NCBI GenBank assembly: GCA_020073015.1
Contig: JAIQFZ010000003.1
Coordinates: 18,358 to 82,357, forward strand
Length of the DNA stretch: 64,000 nt
Source of the DNA: Terriglobia bacterium
Lineage (GTDB): Bacteria > Acidobacteriota > Terriglobia > Terriglobales > Acidobacteriaceae
Direction of reading: 5' to 3'
Part shown: positions 17,078 through 24,775 of the stretch, in pieces
Layout: each line of letters opens with the position of its first letter
Numbering within the stretch: position 1 is the stretch's first letter
The notes under the pieces: model-generated
The model's input: only the letters and a program-made list of their open reading frames with translations
The model's database searches: none
Told to the model about the DNA's origin: nothing
Made by a program: the position numbers and the translations under genes

Positions 17078-17515
17078 ATGCGTGCTTGCAGGAGTCTTTG
17101 GATTAGTCTCGCGGTAGTCATCGCCGTAGTGATGATGGCGTCGGCCCAGGAGCCAAAGAAAGAAATCAAACATGTCCCGATCAAACCTACTTCCGCAGCA
17201 TCGGGGCAGGAGATGTACAAGACTTATTGCGCTGTCTGCCACGGGACCGACGGCAAAGGGAGCGGCCCGGCTGCGGATGCCTTGAAGGTGCCGCCGCCCG
17301 ATCTGACGGCGTTGGCAGGCAAGAACGGTGGCAAGTATCCGGCATTAAAGGTTTCTGCGATCATTAGCGGAGAAGAAGTACTGGCTGCCCACGGGAGCAA
17401 GGACATGCCGATCTGGGGGCACCTGTTTTGGAGTATGAGCGGCGGACATGAAGGCGAAGTGCAGCAGCGTATCGCGAATCTTAATAAGTACATCGAGTCG
17501 CTGCAGAAGAAGTAA
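17078..17515 (+). CDS. Exported c-type cytochrome
   Basis: 145 residues from ATG 17078, chosen for its ribosome binding site gtggagga and because it places a signal peptide at the N-terminus (SLWISLAVVIAVVMMASA). Haem attachment CAVCH is at residues 51-55, and the probable axial Met is in SKDMPIWG. It is a single-haem class I cytochrome c. Likely a periplasmic electron carrier. No oxidase or reductase gene is adjacent, so the partner is unknown. Confidence 0.88.
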   Translation: MRACRSLWISLAVVIAVVMMASAQEPKKEIKHVPIKPTSAASGQEMYKTYCAVCHGTDGKGSGPAADALKVPPPDLTALAGKNGGKYPALKVSAIISGEEVLAAHGSKDMPIWGHLFWSMSGGHEGEVQQRIANLNKYIESLQKK

Positions 17516-17689
17516 CGTCCCGCGGGAGCGCCGGGATGCGCGAGGTAATGATCGCATTCCGGCGCTCGATGCCCGCGGTTGCCCCTTGCCCTTAGTGCTG
17601 GTACAGTGCTTTCAGACGCCGATCTTCGTCGGGCCCCCCTCTGTCGTCCTCGTTGGATCGCGCCTTGGCGTGCCCCGGCCGCTTAAGAA

Positions 17690-19138
17690 ATGTCAGAACT
17701 TGGCGCCAATCAGGAGAGATGGACAGCGGCCAAGCGCTATCTGGCCTTCATACGTTATGGAGGGGCTGCGCTGGCAGTGTGGCTGGCGCTCAGTCTGTGG
17801 AGCCTCTCGTCGGTATTTCATCGCCACTCCTTCGCTCTTTTTCTGGCGGCGGTACTGCTGACGGCGCGCTTTCTGGGATTCGGTCCGGCCTTGTTCTCGT
17901 CTCTGTTGTCCACCGCCTGCCTGGACTTCTTCGTATTTGTGCCTCGCGTTAGTTTCGCCCTCGGCACCGGAGACCTGGAGCAACTGGGGGTGTTCCTAGC
18001 CATCTCGGTATTTGCGGGCAGTATGGCGCGTCAGAAATCACGCGCCGAATTGCGAGCGGAACGAACCACGCGCGAGATGGCCGCGATCGTGGAATACTCC
18101 GACGACGCAATTTTCAGCAAGAGTCCGGACGGGACGGTCACCAGCTGGAATCGCGGGGCCGAACGTCTCTACGGTTTTAGCGCACAGGAGGCGGTGGGAG
18201 CATCCGTCTATCAACTGGCGCCGATCGAGAGGCGAGAGGAAGTCGAGCGGATCATCCAGGTCGTCAACCGCGGCGAACACGTCGAGCCTTACCAGACAGA
18301 ACGCATGCGTAAAGATGGTGCGCGCTTCCCGGTGATCCTGACAGTTTCGCCATTGCGGAACACTAAGGGAGAGATTGTGGGCGCTTCGGTCATCACCCGT
18401 GACATCTCCGCGCAAAAGCAATCGGAGGAAGCGGTTCGGCGCAGCGAGAAGCTGGCGACGGCAGGTCGACTGGCCGCCTCGATTGCCCACGAAATCAATA
18501 ATCCCCTCGAAGCCGTCGTCAATCTGCTCTACCTGGCGCGTCACGACTCCGCCAATGCCCACCAATATCTGACCATGGCCGAGCAAGAAGTCGGCCGGAT
18601 CGCACGCCTGGCGCAGCAGACCTTGGGCTTCGTTCGGGACACAGGCTCCCCGGGTTCGATGGATCCCGCCGTCATCATGGATGAGATCCTGCAACTGTAT
18701 TCCCGCAAGCTGGAAGGCAGAAGGATCCGGGTCATCCGCCGCTATCGAAACAGCAGCCAGATCAGCGGTTATTCCGGCGAATTGCGGCAGTTGCTGGCTA
18801 ACCTGCTGGTGAATGCGGTCGATGCCATGGCGCAGGGTGGGACCTTGCAGGTCCGGGTCGCGGCCGGCAGGCAGTGGTCCGATGGCCGGGAAGGAATTCG
18901 AATCACGGTCGCGGACAATGGCAGCGGCGTTCCGCGGGAGAACCTTCGTCGAATTTTCGAGCCCTTCTATACCACCAAGAAAGATGCCGGAACCGGCTTG
19001 GGACTCTGGGTGTCGCGCGGAATCGTGCAGAAGCATGGGGGATCGATCCGCGTGCGTAGCCGCTCCGAAGGGCCAGCGACCGGAACCGTGTTCACGGTCT
19101 TCCTGCCCTATGGTTACGAAGTAAGCCAGGTTGCTTGA
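17690..19138 (+). CDS. Membrane histidine kinase with DUF4118 and PAS domains
   Basis: 482 residues. The N-terminal KdpD-like DUF4118 membrane unit spans about 25-110 (hydrophobic segments ALAVWLALSLW, FALFLAAVLLTARFLG and LGVFLAISVFAG). A PAS domain covers about 125-250 (AIVEYSDDAIFSKSPDGTVT, MRKDGARFPVILTVSPL). The HisKA phospho-acceptor is in AASIAHEINNPLEAVV near residue 267. The HATPase has the N box LLANLLVNAVDAM, G1 VADNGSGVP and G2 GTGLGLWVSR. A complete sensor kinase, with no response regulator adjacent. The signal is unknown. Confidence 0.92.
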   Translation: MSELGANQERWTAAKRYLAFIRYGGAALAVWLALSLWSLSSVFHRHSFALFLAAVLLTARFLGFGPALFSSLLSTACLDFFVFVPRVSFALGTGDLEQLGVFLAISVFAGSMARQKSRAELRAERTTREMAAIVEYSDDAIFSKSPDGTVTSWNRGAERLYGFSAQEAVGASVYQLAPIERREEVERIIQVVNRGEHVEPYQTERMRKDGARFPVILTVSPLRNTKGEIVGASVITRDISAQKQSEEAVRRSEKLATAGRLAASIAHEINNPLEAVVNLLYLARHDSANAHQYLTMAEQEVGRIARLAQQTLGFVRDTGSPGSMDPAVIMDEILQLYSRKLEGRRIRVIRRYRNSSQISGYSGELRQLLANLLVNAVDAMAQGGTLQVRVAAGRQWSDGREGIRITVADNGSGVPRENLRRIFEPFYTTKKDAGTGLGLWVSRGIVQKHGGSIRVRSRSEGPATGTVFTVFLPYGYEVSQVA

Positions 19139-19267
19139 GACACCTTTCTGCTTTGTTGGCAAAGACTTACAAAGGGCGAAGGGACAATGACCTTCGTACC
19201 TTAGTAGCGCCCCGCTCTGCCGTCATATAATCGGCCTAAATCCAGAGAAACTGGGCACTTAGAAAAC

Positions 19268-20188
19268 GTGGACCCTCTTTTTGCAGCAGCGATCTTCGCT
19301 CTGGGGCTGTGCTTTGGCAGCTTCCTGAATGTGTGCATCTACCGGCTGCCACGGGACAAGTCGGTGGTGACGCCACGCTCGGCGTGTCCGCACTGCGGAG
19401 ACCTGATTCCGCTCTATCACAATCTGCCCGTCCTGAGCTGGCTGGTTCTGCGGGGAAGATGCCGGGCCTGTAAGCAACCGATTTCGCCCCGCTACCTGGT
19501 GGTCGAACTGCTCACGGGTTTTCTGTTCGTTGCCTGCTACGCTCATTTCGGTTTGAGCCTGGCGATGCTGAAGTGCGCCGTGCTGGGCTACCTGCTGCTG
19601 GGGCTGATCTTCACCGACGCCGAAACCAAGTTACTGCCCGACGCGATGACCTTGCCGGGACTGTTGCTCGGGATTGCGTTCAGCCTGGTGGTCCCGGTGA
19701 ATGACCTGGCTTCTCGCATCATGCCCGGCTTGGTATCGATTTCGCTCCGGCACCAGATTCCGTGGCGGTGGTGGTCGCTCTCGGACTCTCTGCTCGGAGC
19801 AGCGGTGGGCGCGTCGTTTCTGTACGGCGCAGCCGCGATTTATTTGCGGGCCCGTGGGGTGGAAGGCATGGGGTTCGGCGACGTGAAGCTGATGGCGATG
19901 ATCGGAGCCTTCCTCGGAACCAAGCTGACCGTGCTGACCATTTTTGCAGCTTCTTTGGCGGGTTCGCTGTTTGGGATGAGCACCGTTCTCGCGGTCTGGC
20001 TCAAGCGCGCACGCCGGAATGCGGCTCGCGGCACCGCGTCCAGCGAAGCACACCGGCGGGCATGGCAGTCGGCGCGCCTGGCTTTGCGCTACTACGAGAT
20101 GCCGTTTGGGGTGTTCCTGGGCGCCATGGCCCTTCTAGCTTTCATCTTTGGCGATCAGCTTCTGCACTGGTACTGGAGGGCGCTGTGA
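19268..20188 (+). CDS. pilD: Prepilin peptidase / N-methyltransferase (type IV pilus, A24 family)
   Basis: 306 residues, GTG start. Polytopic membrane protein. The N-terminal zinc-binding quartet CPHC (residues 39-42) and CRAC (66-69 region) is intact, which goes with the methyltransferase activity. Catalytic aspartates are in FTDAETKLLPDAMTLPG near 117 and GMGFGDVKLM near 200-209. It cleaves and methylates type IV prepilins or pseudopilins at the inner membrane. Its stop overlaps the GTG start of the next gene (gtga), indicating translational coupling with a PAS/kinase-like membrane protein. Confidence 0.95.
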   Translation: MDPLFAAAIFALGLCFGSFLNVCIYRLPRDKSVVTPRSACPHCGDLIPLYHNLPVLSWLVLRGRCRACKQPISPRYLVVELLTGFLFVACYAHFGLSLAMLKCAVLGYLLLGLIFTDAETKLLPDAMTLPGLLLGIAFSLVVPVNDLASRIMPGLVSISLRHQIPWRWWSLSDSLLGAAVGASFLYGAAAIYLRARGVEGMGFGDVKLMAMIGAFLGTKLTVLTIFAASLAGSLFGMSTVLAVWLKRARRNAARGTASSEAHRRAWQSARLALRYYEMPFGVFLGAMALLAFIFGDQLLHWYWRAL

Positions 20189-21051
20189 AGCTCCTGCTGA
20201 ATCCGATGGTCCTGCGCATGGGCTTGCTCTTGCTGGCAGGCGCCGCGGCTTTCCTGTTGGGCGCGATCGTGATTCGCGGGCTGCGCAAGAATCTGGTGAC
20301 AGAGCAGGAGTCAGTAACCCAGATGCCTATGCCAAGTGACGGGCTGCCCGTCCACGCTTATCACGCCGTCATTCAGCAACTGAAGCAGCAGAAACACGAA
20401 CTCACCGCGCAGCAACTCGCCGAACGCAGACGCGCCAAAGCATCCGACACGCTCAGCGCCACGGTACTGGCGAACCTCTCCTGCGGCGTGCTGTTTTTCA
20501 ATACCAGCGGACTGGTGCGGCAAGCCAATTCCGCGGCGCGCAAGCTTTTGGGTTTTGCCTCGCCCGTCGGCATGAATGTTGGCGAGCTTTTTCGCAACGC
20601 AACGATTCGGCCGGAAACCAGCGTCGCGGGTGACCCGGCCAGCATCGAGGAAACTCTGGCACCGGCCCTCTCGGGCCAATCGGCCGTCCGCGGACTGCTC
20701 CTGGAGTGCGCTACACGCGAGGGCGGGAGCCTGGTGCTGGAACTGACCGCTTCTCCAGTCCTTGCCGACGACGCGAGCTTGCTCGGGACGACTTTCCTCA
20801 TCAACGATAAGACCGAGCTTGAGCGGATCCGGCACGAAGGGCAGATGCATCAGGAAATTTCTTCGGAGATGGCGCTCGGACTCAGAAACTCTCTGACCAC
20901 GATCGCGGGCTACGCACAGCAGTTGGCGCAAAGCCGGGATCCGGAACTGGCGCGCCAGTTGGCGGACGACATCGCGGAAGAGACGGCCCGGCTGGACCGG
21001 ACCACGGTACCTTTTTTGGCGGGCGCAAAGACAGCAACCGCAGGTTTCTAA
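20185..21051 (+). CDS. Membrane-anchored PAS protein with kinase-like dimerisation helix, no ATPase domain
   Basis: 288 residues from GTG 20185, overlapping the pilD stop by four bases, with ribosome binding site ctggaggg. One N-terminal membrane helix (MGLLLLAGAAAFLLGAIVI) is followed by a helical linker and a PAS domain at about 85-205 (VLANLSCGVLFFNTSGLVRQ, LLGTTFLINDKTELE). A HisKA-like helix then reads MALGLRNSLTTIAGYAQQLA. Histidine kinases of this form have an H-E-x-R-N-x-L motif; here the His is Leu or Gly and the protein ends before any ATPase domain. It may regulate another kinase or be a structural partner in pilus control. Confidence 0.78.
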   Translation: MKLLLNPMVLRMGLLLLAGAAAFLLGAIVIRGLRKNLVTEQESVTQMPMPSDGLPVHAYHAVIQQLKQQKHELTAQQLAERRRAKASDTLSATVLANLSCGVLFFNTSGLVRQANSAARKLLGFASPVGMNVGELFRNATIRPETSVAGDPASIEETLAPALSGQSAVRGLLLECATREGGSLVLELTASPVLADDASLLGTTFLINDKTELERIRHEGQMHQEISSEMALGLRNSLTTIAGYAQQLAQSRDPELARQLADDIAEETARLDRTTVPFLAGAKTATAGF

Positions 21052-21104
21052 AATCAAGCAAAGCGAGTCTGGCTGGAACAGTGGACTCGCGGAAGGGTGA
21101 TCAC

Positions 21105-21692
21105 ATGAAGCGGATGGCATGCATGGCAGCGGCGGTTCTGATCCTTTTGGGGGCGAGTGTCGCGACCGCGCAGTCCCTGGGAGACTATGCGCGGGCAGCT
21201 CGCAAAACGAAGCTGCAAACGGCGTCGACCAGCCACCACTACGACAACGATAACCTCCCCAAAACCGAACATCTGAGCGTCGTGGGCCCGGAGTCGAGCG
21301 GGAATGCAAACAGTCCGCAGTCCGCGACGGCGACCATCGCGCCAACCGACGCCTCCAAAGCCGCCAGCAAGGATCCTAAGGCCGACGCTGCCGCCGACCG
21401 TCAGAAAGCCTCAGAAGAGCTGCAGAAAAAGATCGACGATCAACAACAGAAGGTCGATGACTTGAACCGCGAATTGGATCTTGCGCAGCGGGAATACCGA
21501 CTGCGCGCGGTCGCCATGTACTCCGACGCCGGCAACCGTCTGCGGAACTCCGCCAGCTGGGATAAAGAAGACGCGCAGTATCACCAGGAACTCGCCGACA
21601 AGCAGAAGGCCATTGAAGCTGCCAAGCAGGAGCTTGAGGCCGCGCAGGAAGAAGCAAGGAAGGCTGGGCTGCAGCAGAAGGATCAGCAGTAG
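21105..21692 (+). CDS. Secreted coiled-coil protein of unknown function
   Basis: 195 residues from ATG 21105 (ribosome binding site ggaagggtg). Signal peptide AAAVLILLGASVATAQ. After a low-complexity middle, residues about 105-190 form a charged heptad-like coiled coil (LQKKIDDQQQKVDDLNREL, KQKAIEAAKQELEAAQEEA). It lies 53 bases downstream of the PAS protein and may belong to the same pilus-linked transcript. No catalytic motif. Confidence 0.75.
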   Translation: MKRMACMAAAVLILLGASVATAQSLGDYARAARKTKLQTASTSHHYDNDNLPKTEHLSVVGPESSGNANSPQSATATIAPTDASKAASKDPKADAAADRQKASEELQKKIDDQQQKVDDLNRELDLAQREYRLRAVAMYSDAGNRLRNSASWDKEDAQYHQELADKQKAIEAAKQELEAAQEEARKAGLQQKDQQ

Positions 21693-21767
21693 TTTGCGGC
21701 CGTTGATGAGGGCGCCGATCTGGCTGCCTCCTCATCGCGGGTCCGCCCAATCTGGCAGCAGGTCTTC

Positions 21768-22277
21768 TCAGGAACTACCGAGCCGCTGGCGAATCTGCCG
21801 GGCGTGATGCTGCCCATGAACCCAATGAAATTTTCGCCATTCCTCCGCCGTCAAGGGCCCCAGGATCGGGTGGTCCATGATCCTGGTTCCCGGACCGAAC
21901 TTGGTTTCGCAATCGCGAAGGCCGGACTCCATCAACTGAATTTCAGGAAGGATGGCTTGCCGTACTTCTTCCGCCGCCATTCCCCGCGGGGTTGCGCGTT
22001 CGGGCGCTTTCCGGCCGCTTGGAAGATATCCGAACCGGACCACCAGCAGCGTCTTGATCCGGTGCCGGAACGTGGCGCCCGTGGCCAGCGGCGCACCGTT
22101 CTCCAGGCACTTGCTGATTCCCTTGTTGGTGTTCTTGTAGGTGAGAAAGAGATGCTCCAGAACCTGGGCGGCATTCCACTTCCCCGCGGGAGCCTGTTCG
22201 AGGCCGGCGGCCGTCGCACCCTGGGTTGCGCTTTCAAGTTCCCGTTGCAGACGTTCGAGATAGGAATCCATGGTCAA
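21768..22277 (-). CDS. DinB-superfamily protein (DUF1569-like)
   Basis: 169 residues, forming a four-helix DinB-like fold. The metal-ligand histidines are likely in WNAAQVLEHLFLTY (near residue 40) and in the C-terminal motif KFHWVHGQHHARQI. The string DHPILGPLTAEEWRKF is characteristic of DUF1569 proteins. DinB-fold proteins include thiol-dependent S-transferases, but the role of DUF1569 is unknown. It is convergent with the coiled-coil gene and divergent from the lipoprotein at 22334. Confidence 0.8.
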   Translation of the reverse strand: MTMDSYLERLQRELESATQGATAAGLEQAPAGKWNAAQVLEHLFLTYKNTNKGISKCLENGAPLATGATFRHRIKTLLVVRFGYLPSGRKAPERATPRGMAAEEVRQAILPEIQLMESGLRDCETKFGPGTRIMDHPILGPLTAEEWRKFHWVHGQHHARQIRQRLGSS

Positions 22278-22333
22278 GGTTCAGTACAATAGCGTCGCGA
22301 ATTCGTCCCACAAAGCTACTACAGGAAAACTCG

Positions 22334-22933
22334 ATGAGGAAACTGTTTGTTGCGATTCTCGCGCTTGTATTTTTGGCGGGATGCTCTTCTGCGCCCACTA
22401 AACCTGCGCCAACTGAGAAGCCGCAGCCGAAAGCGCCGGAGGCGATCACGGGAACCAGCGCGTTCTACAAGTGCTACATCGCGGCCCGCGGGTGGGCTCC
22501 GGATGCCCAGCCTTTCCGGCTTGAATCGCAGATCACCGGGGCTTTCAAAGGCCGCGACGGCAAGGCCGGATCGTGGCGTGCCGGATTCGCGTCGCCCGCG
22601 GCGCAACATGGCACCAAACCGTACACGTGGGAAAACGGCGAGGTTTCGCCCGGCGTCGAGGACATCTACAGTCCGACCAATTCCAGCACCCAGGTTTTCA
22701 ACATTCAGTTTCTGAAGGTGGACTCGGACAAGGCGCTGGAGACCGCGCAAAAACATGGCGGCGACAAACTCCTCGAAAAGGAACCCGACACGCCCATTCT
22801 TTACCTGCTGGACTGGAACCGGCAAAAGAACGAACTCACCTGGCACGTGATCTACGGCACCGACCGCGACAGTGCCAAGCTGCGCGTGGCCGTGAATGCC
22901 TCGACGGGAGAGTTTCTGCGGGTGGAGAAGTAG
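22334..22933 (+). CDS. Lipoprotein of unknown function
   Basis: 199 residues from ATG 22334. Lipobox LVFLAGC with the modified Cys at residue 17. A short Pro/Lys linker is followed by a domain beginning GTSAFYKCYIAARGWAPDAQ and ending VIYGTDRDSAKLRVAVNAST, plus GEFLRVEK. The last part (VNASTGEFL) resembles the repeat at the end of PepSY-like domains. Probably anchored in the outer membrane facing the periplasm. No partner is evident. Confidence 0.75.
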   Translation: MRKLFVAILALVFLAGCSSAPTKPAPTEKPQPKAPEAITGTSAFYKCYIAARGWAPDAQPFRLESQITGAFKGRDGKAGSWRAGFASPAAQHGTKPYTWENGEVSPGVEDIYSPTNSSTQVFNIQFLKVDSDKALETAQKHGGDKLLEKEPDTPILYLLDWNRQKNELTWHVIYGTDRDSAKLRVAVNASTGEFLRVEK

Positions 22934-22994
22934 GCTCGTAGTTCGGAGTTCGTAGGTAGCAGTTCGCGCTTGCGACCCGATCTGCCCTACGACG

Positions 22995-23504
22995 CTATTG
23001 CGCTTTCGCGAGGCGATCGAGCGAGGAATGGGCGTCTTTGGCGAATGGGCCTTCCGGCAGGATCTTCAAATACTGCTCGTAATACTTTCGCGCTTCAGCC
23101 TTGTCGCCTAGTTTCTCCTGGCAGACGGCGAGGCGGAAGCTGGCGATGGCATCGTTATCTTTCCAGTAGAGCGCTTCCTTGTAGCGATCGAGCGCGGCGC
23201 GATAGTTCTTGCGCTTGAAGTAGTAATCCCCAACCTCAACGTCCTTCATCGCCTTCATGGGGTTCCAGGGATGGAACTCCTGCACATCCGAAGGGTTGTC
23301 GGAGTGTGCCAGGTCCGTCACGGCGCCCTTGCTATCGGGGTGATTCTTCGCGTCACCCTTAGGCGGGCTGATGTCCACTCGGGTATCGCGGCTGGAACTT
23401 TCCTGCGCCTCGCGGTTGCGCTCGGAAGTCTTGTCCGAAGAGTCCTGCGTCCAGAGCGCCGGTGTGACCAGCAACGCGGCCAGCATGACAAAGGCGATTC
23501 GCAC
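22995..23504 (-). CDS. Secreted TPR protein
   Basis: 169 residues with signal peptide MRIAFVMLAALLVTPAL. A Ser/Asp/Lys-rich stretch up to about residue 80 precedes two TPR-type helix pairs: VEVGDYYFKRKNYRAALDRY and ASFRLAVCQEKLGDKAEARK. It resembles the BamD/YfiO-type periplasmic TPR proteins but is shorter and lacks a lipobox. It follows the OmpA lipoprotein on the same strand, after a terminator at 23581-23614. Confidence 0.78.
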   Translation of the reverse strand: MRIAFVMLAALLVTPALWTQDSSDKTSERNREAQESSSRDTRVDISPPKGDAKNHPDSKGAVTDLAHSDNPSDVQEFHPWNPMKAMKDVEVGDYYFKRKNYRAALDRYKEALYWKDNDAIASFRLAVCQEKLGDKAEARKYYEQYLKILPEGPFAKDAHSSLDRLAKAQ

Positions 23505-23580
23505 AACGCTATTTTAGCGCGGAAATGATCGCAGCTCCGGTTTCAGAGGATCGCCTGCGGGCGGCGGCAGCCGGGCTCAC

Positions 23581-23614
23581 AAAAAAACAGGCCGTCCACA
23601 AATGGGACGGCCTG
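23581..23614 (-). terminator. Rho-independent terminator of the ompA-like gene
   Basis: On the minus strand a 10-bp perfect stem (arms 23605-23614 and 23588-23597, caggccgtcc) with a 7-base loop is followed by a run of seven T (plus-strand a at 23581-23587). It lies about 40 bases after the OmpA-like stop. Confidence 0.93.
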
Positions 23615-23652
23615 GTTTGGCGAAGTCCTCCGGGGAGGAGGGGAAAAACTGT

Positions 23653-24405
23653 TTACATCGACGACGGATTCGCCTTCGCCGTCGGGGCCGGATTGGTGCT
23701 CGGGGCCTGGGCCGGCGCCGCTCCCGCACCGGTGTTGGTCATCAGGCGAATGTCCACGCGGCGGTTCTTCGCGCGGCCTTCCCTGGTGTTGTTCGATTCA
23801 ACCGGCTTATCTTTGCCAAGCCCGATCAGATAAATCTTGTAGGCGGGAATACTCTTCTCCGCCGCCAGGTACTGAATGACCGCGTTGGCGCGGCGCTGGC
23901 TCAGATCGTAGTTGTAGTCGGAGCTGCCCACCGCATCGGTTCCGCCTTCGACCGTGATGATGTAGCCCTTGGTGCCGGCAACGCTGGTGGCGAGCTGGTC
24001 GATCGCTTCCCTCGCCTCCTTGGTCAGGTTGTCTTTGTTGAATCCGAAATGCACCGAGGTTTCCACGACTGGCCGATAGTTATCCAGGTTGACGACGGCG
24101 TTCGTCAGGGTGTCCACTCGCTGGGTGGCGCTGTTGGCTGTGAGCTGAGCCTTGTCGGCACTGCTGCCAGCGGCCAGAGCCTTCTGATCGATCTCGGCGG
24201 CGCGAGCTTGCACGGCCTGGATTCCAGCCTGAGCGCGCTGATCGACGTCCTTGATGTCGCGCGAATTCTTTGCGGTCAGGTCGTCGAGTTCATTGGTCTT
24301 GTTGATGAGAGGGGTGGTTTGCTGGCGCACGTAATTCTTGCTCGAACAGCCAATCGTAGCTACGAGCGCGGCCGCCAGCATCAGGGTCAACGAAGTGCGA
24401 TTCAT
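23653..24405 (-). CDS. OmpA-family peptidoglycan-binding lipoprotein
   Basis: 250 residues. Lipobox LVATIGCSS (Cys20) and ribosome binding site aaggagc on the minus strand. A helical/coiled-coil stalk spans about 25-110. The C-terminal OmpA domain (about 112-225) has the family motifs VHFGFNKDNLTKEAREAIDQ, GGTDAVGSSDYN, LSQRRANAVIQYL and the Arg-rich end REGRAKNRRVDIRL. This domain binds diaminopimelate in peptidoglycan, so the protein tethers the outer membrane to the wall. The C-terminal tail is Ala/Pro-rich. It has its own strong terminator. Confidence 0.9.
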   Translation of the reverse strand: MNRTSLTLMLAAALVATIGCSSKNYVRQQTTPLINKTNELDDLTAKNSRDIKDVDQRAQAGIQAVQARAAEIDQKALAAGSSADKAQLTANSATQRVDTLTNAVVNLDNYRPVVETSVHFGFNKDNLTKEAREAIDQLATSVAGTKGYIITVEGGTDAVGSSDYNYDLSQRRANAVIQYLAAEKSIPAYKIYLIGLGKDKPVESNNTREGRAKNRRVDIRLMTNTGAGAAPAQAPSTNPAPTAKANPSSM

Positions 24406-24775
24406 TATCTTGAGGGCTCCTTACCCCGATAAAGCTTCTATTTCTTATGTCCTATTTGAGAGATCTTTGAACTGCGTCCGCCTTGTACTCAAGCACGGGG
24501 GATGCCATTCAATTTTCGCGGGAAATCCACATAACTCCATTCATTTCAATGCCCTGGGAGTTGTCTCTTGGAAATACACAGAACCCGACCCCAGGCAATC
24601 GCGATATGGACCGTAGAAATTTTATATGGTCTGGGTTCGCGCACAAGATTATAGACGCTGGAAATCGTTTGCGCTAGCGGATCGAAGGTCCCGGTGCTGA
24701 AGCCATTCCAGATTAGCTACGCAGTGTTGCTTCTTAACCACGAAGGACAGGAAGGTACCCGAGGAAGCCCTTGAA
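24406..24775. other. Intergenic region upstream of the OmpA-like gene
   Basis: 370 bases between the argS stop and the OmpA-like start, visibly lower in GC than its surroundings. The minus-strand ribosome binding site of the OmpA-like gene is at its left end. No gene, RNA or clear promoter could be supported. The low GC fits a long promoter and leader. Confidence 0.45.

Noticed and set aside
24406..24775. A riboswitch or small RNA in the low-GC region upstream of the OmpA-like gene
   Set aside because: No conserved aptamer core or terminator-antiterminator pair could be identified by eye; low GC alone is not evidence.
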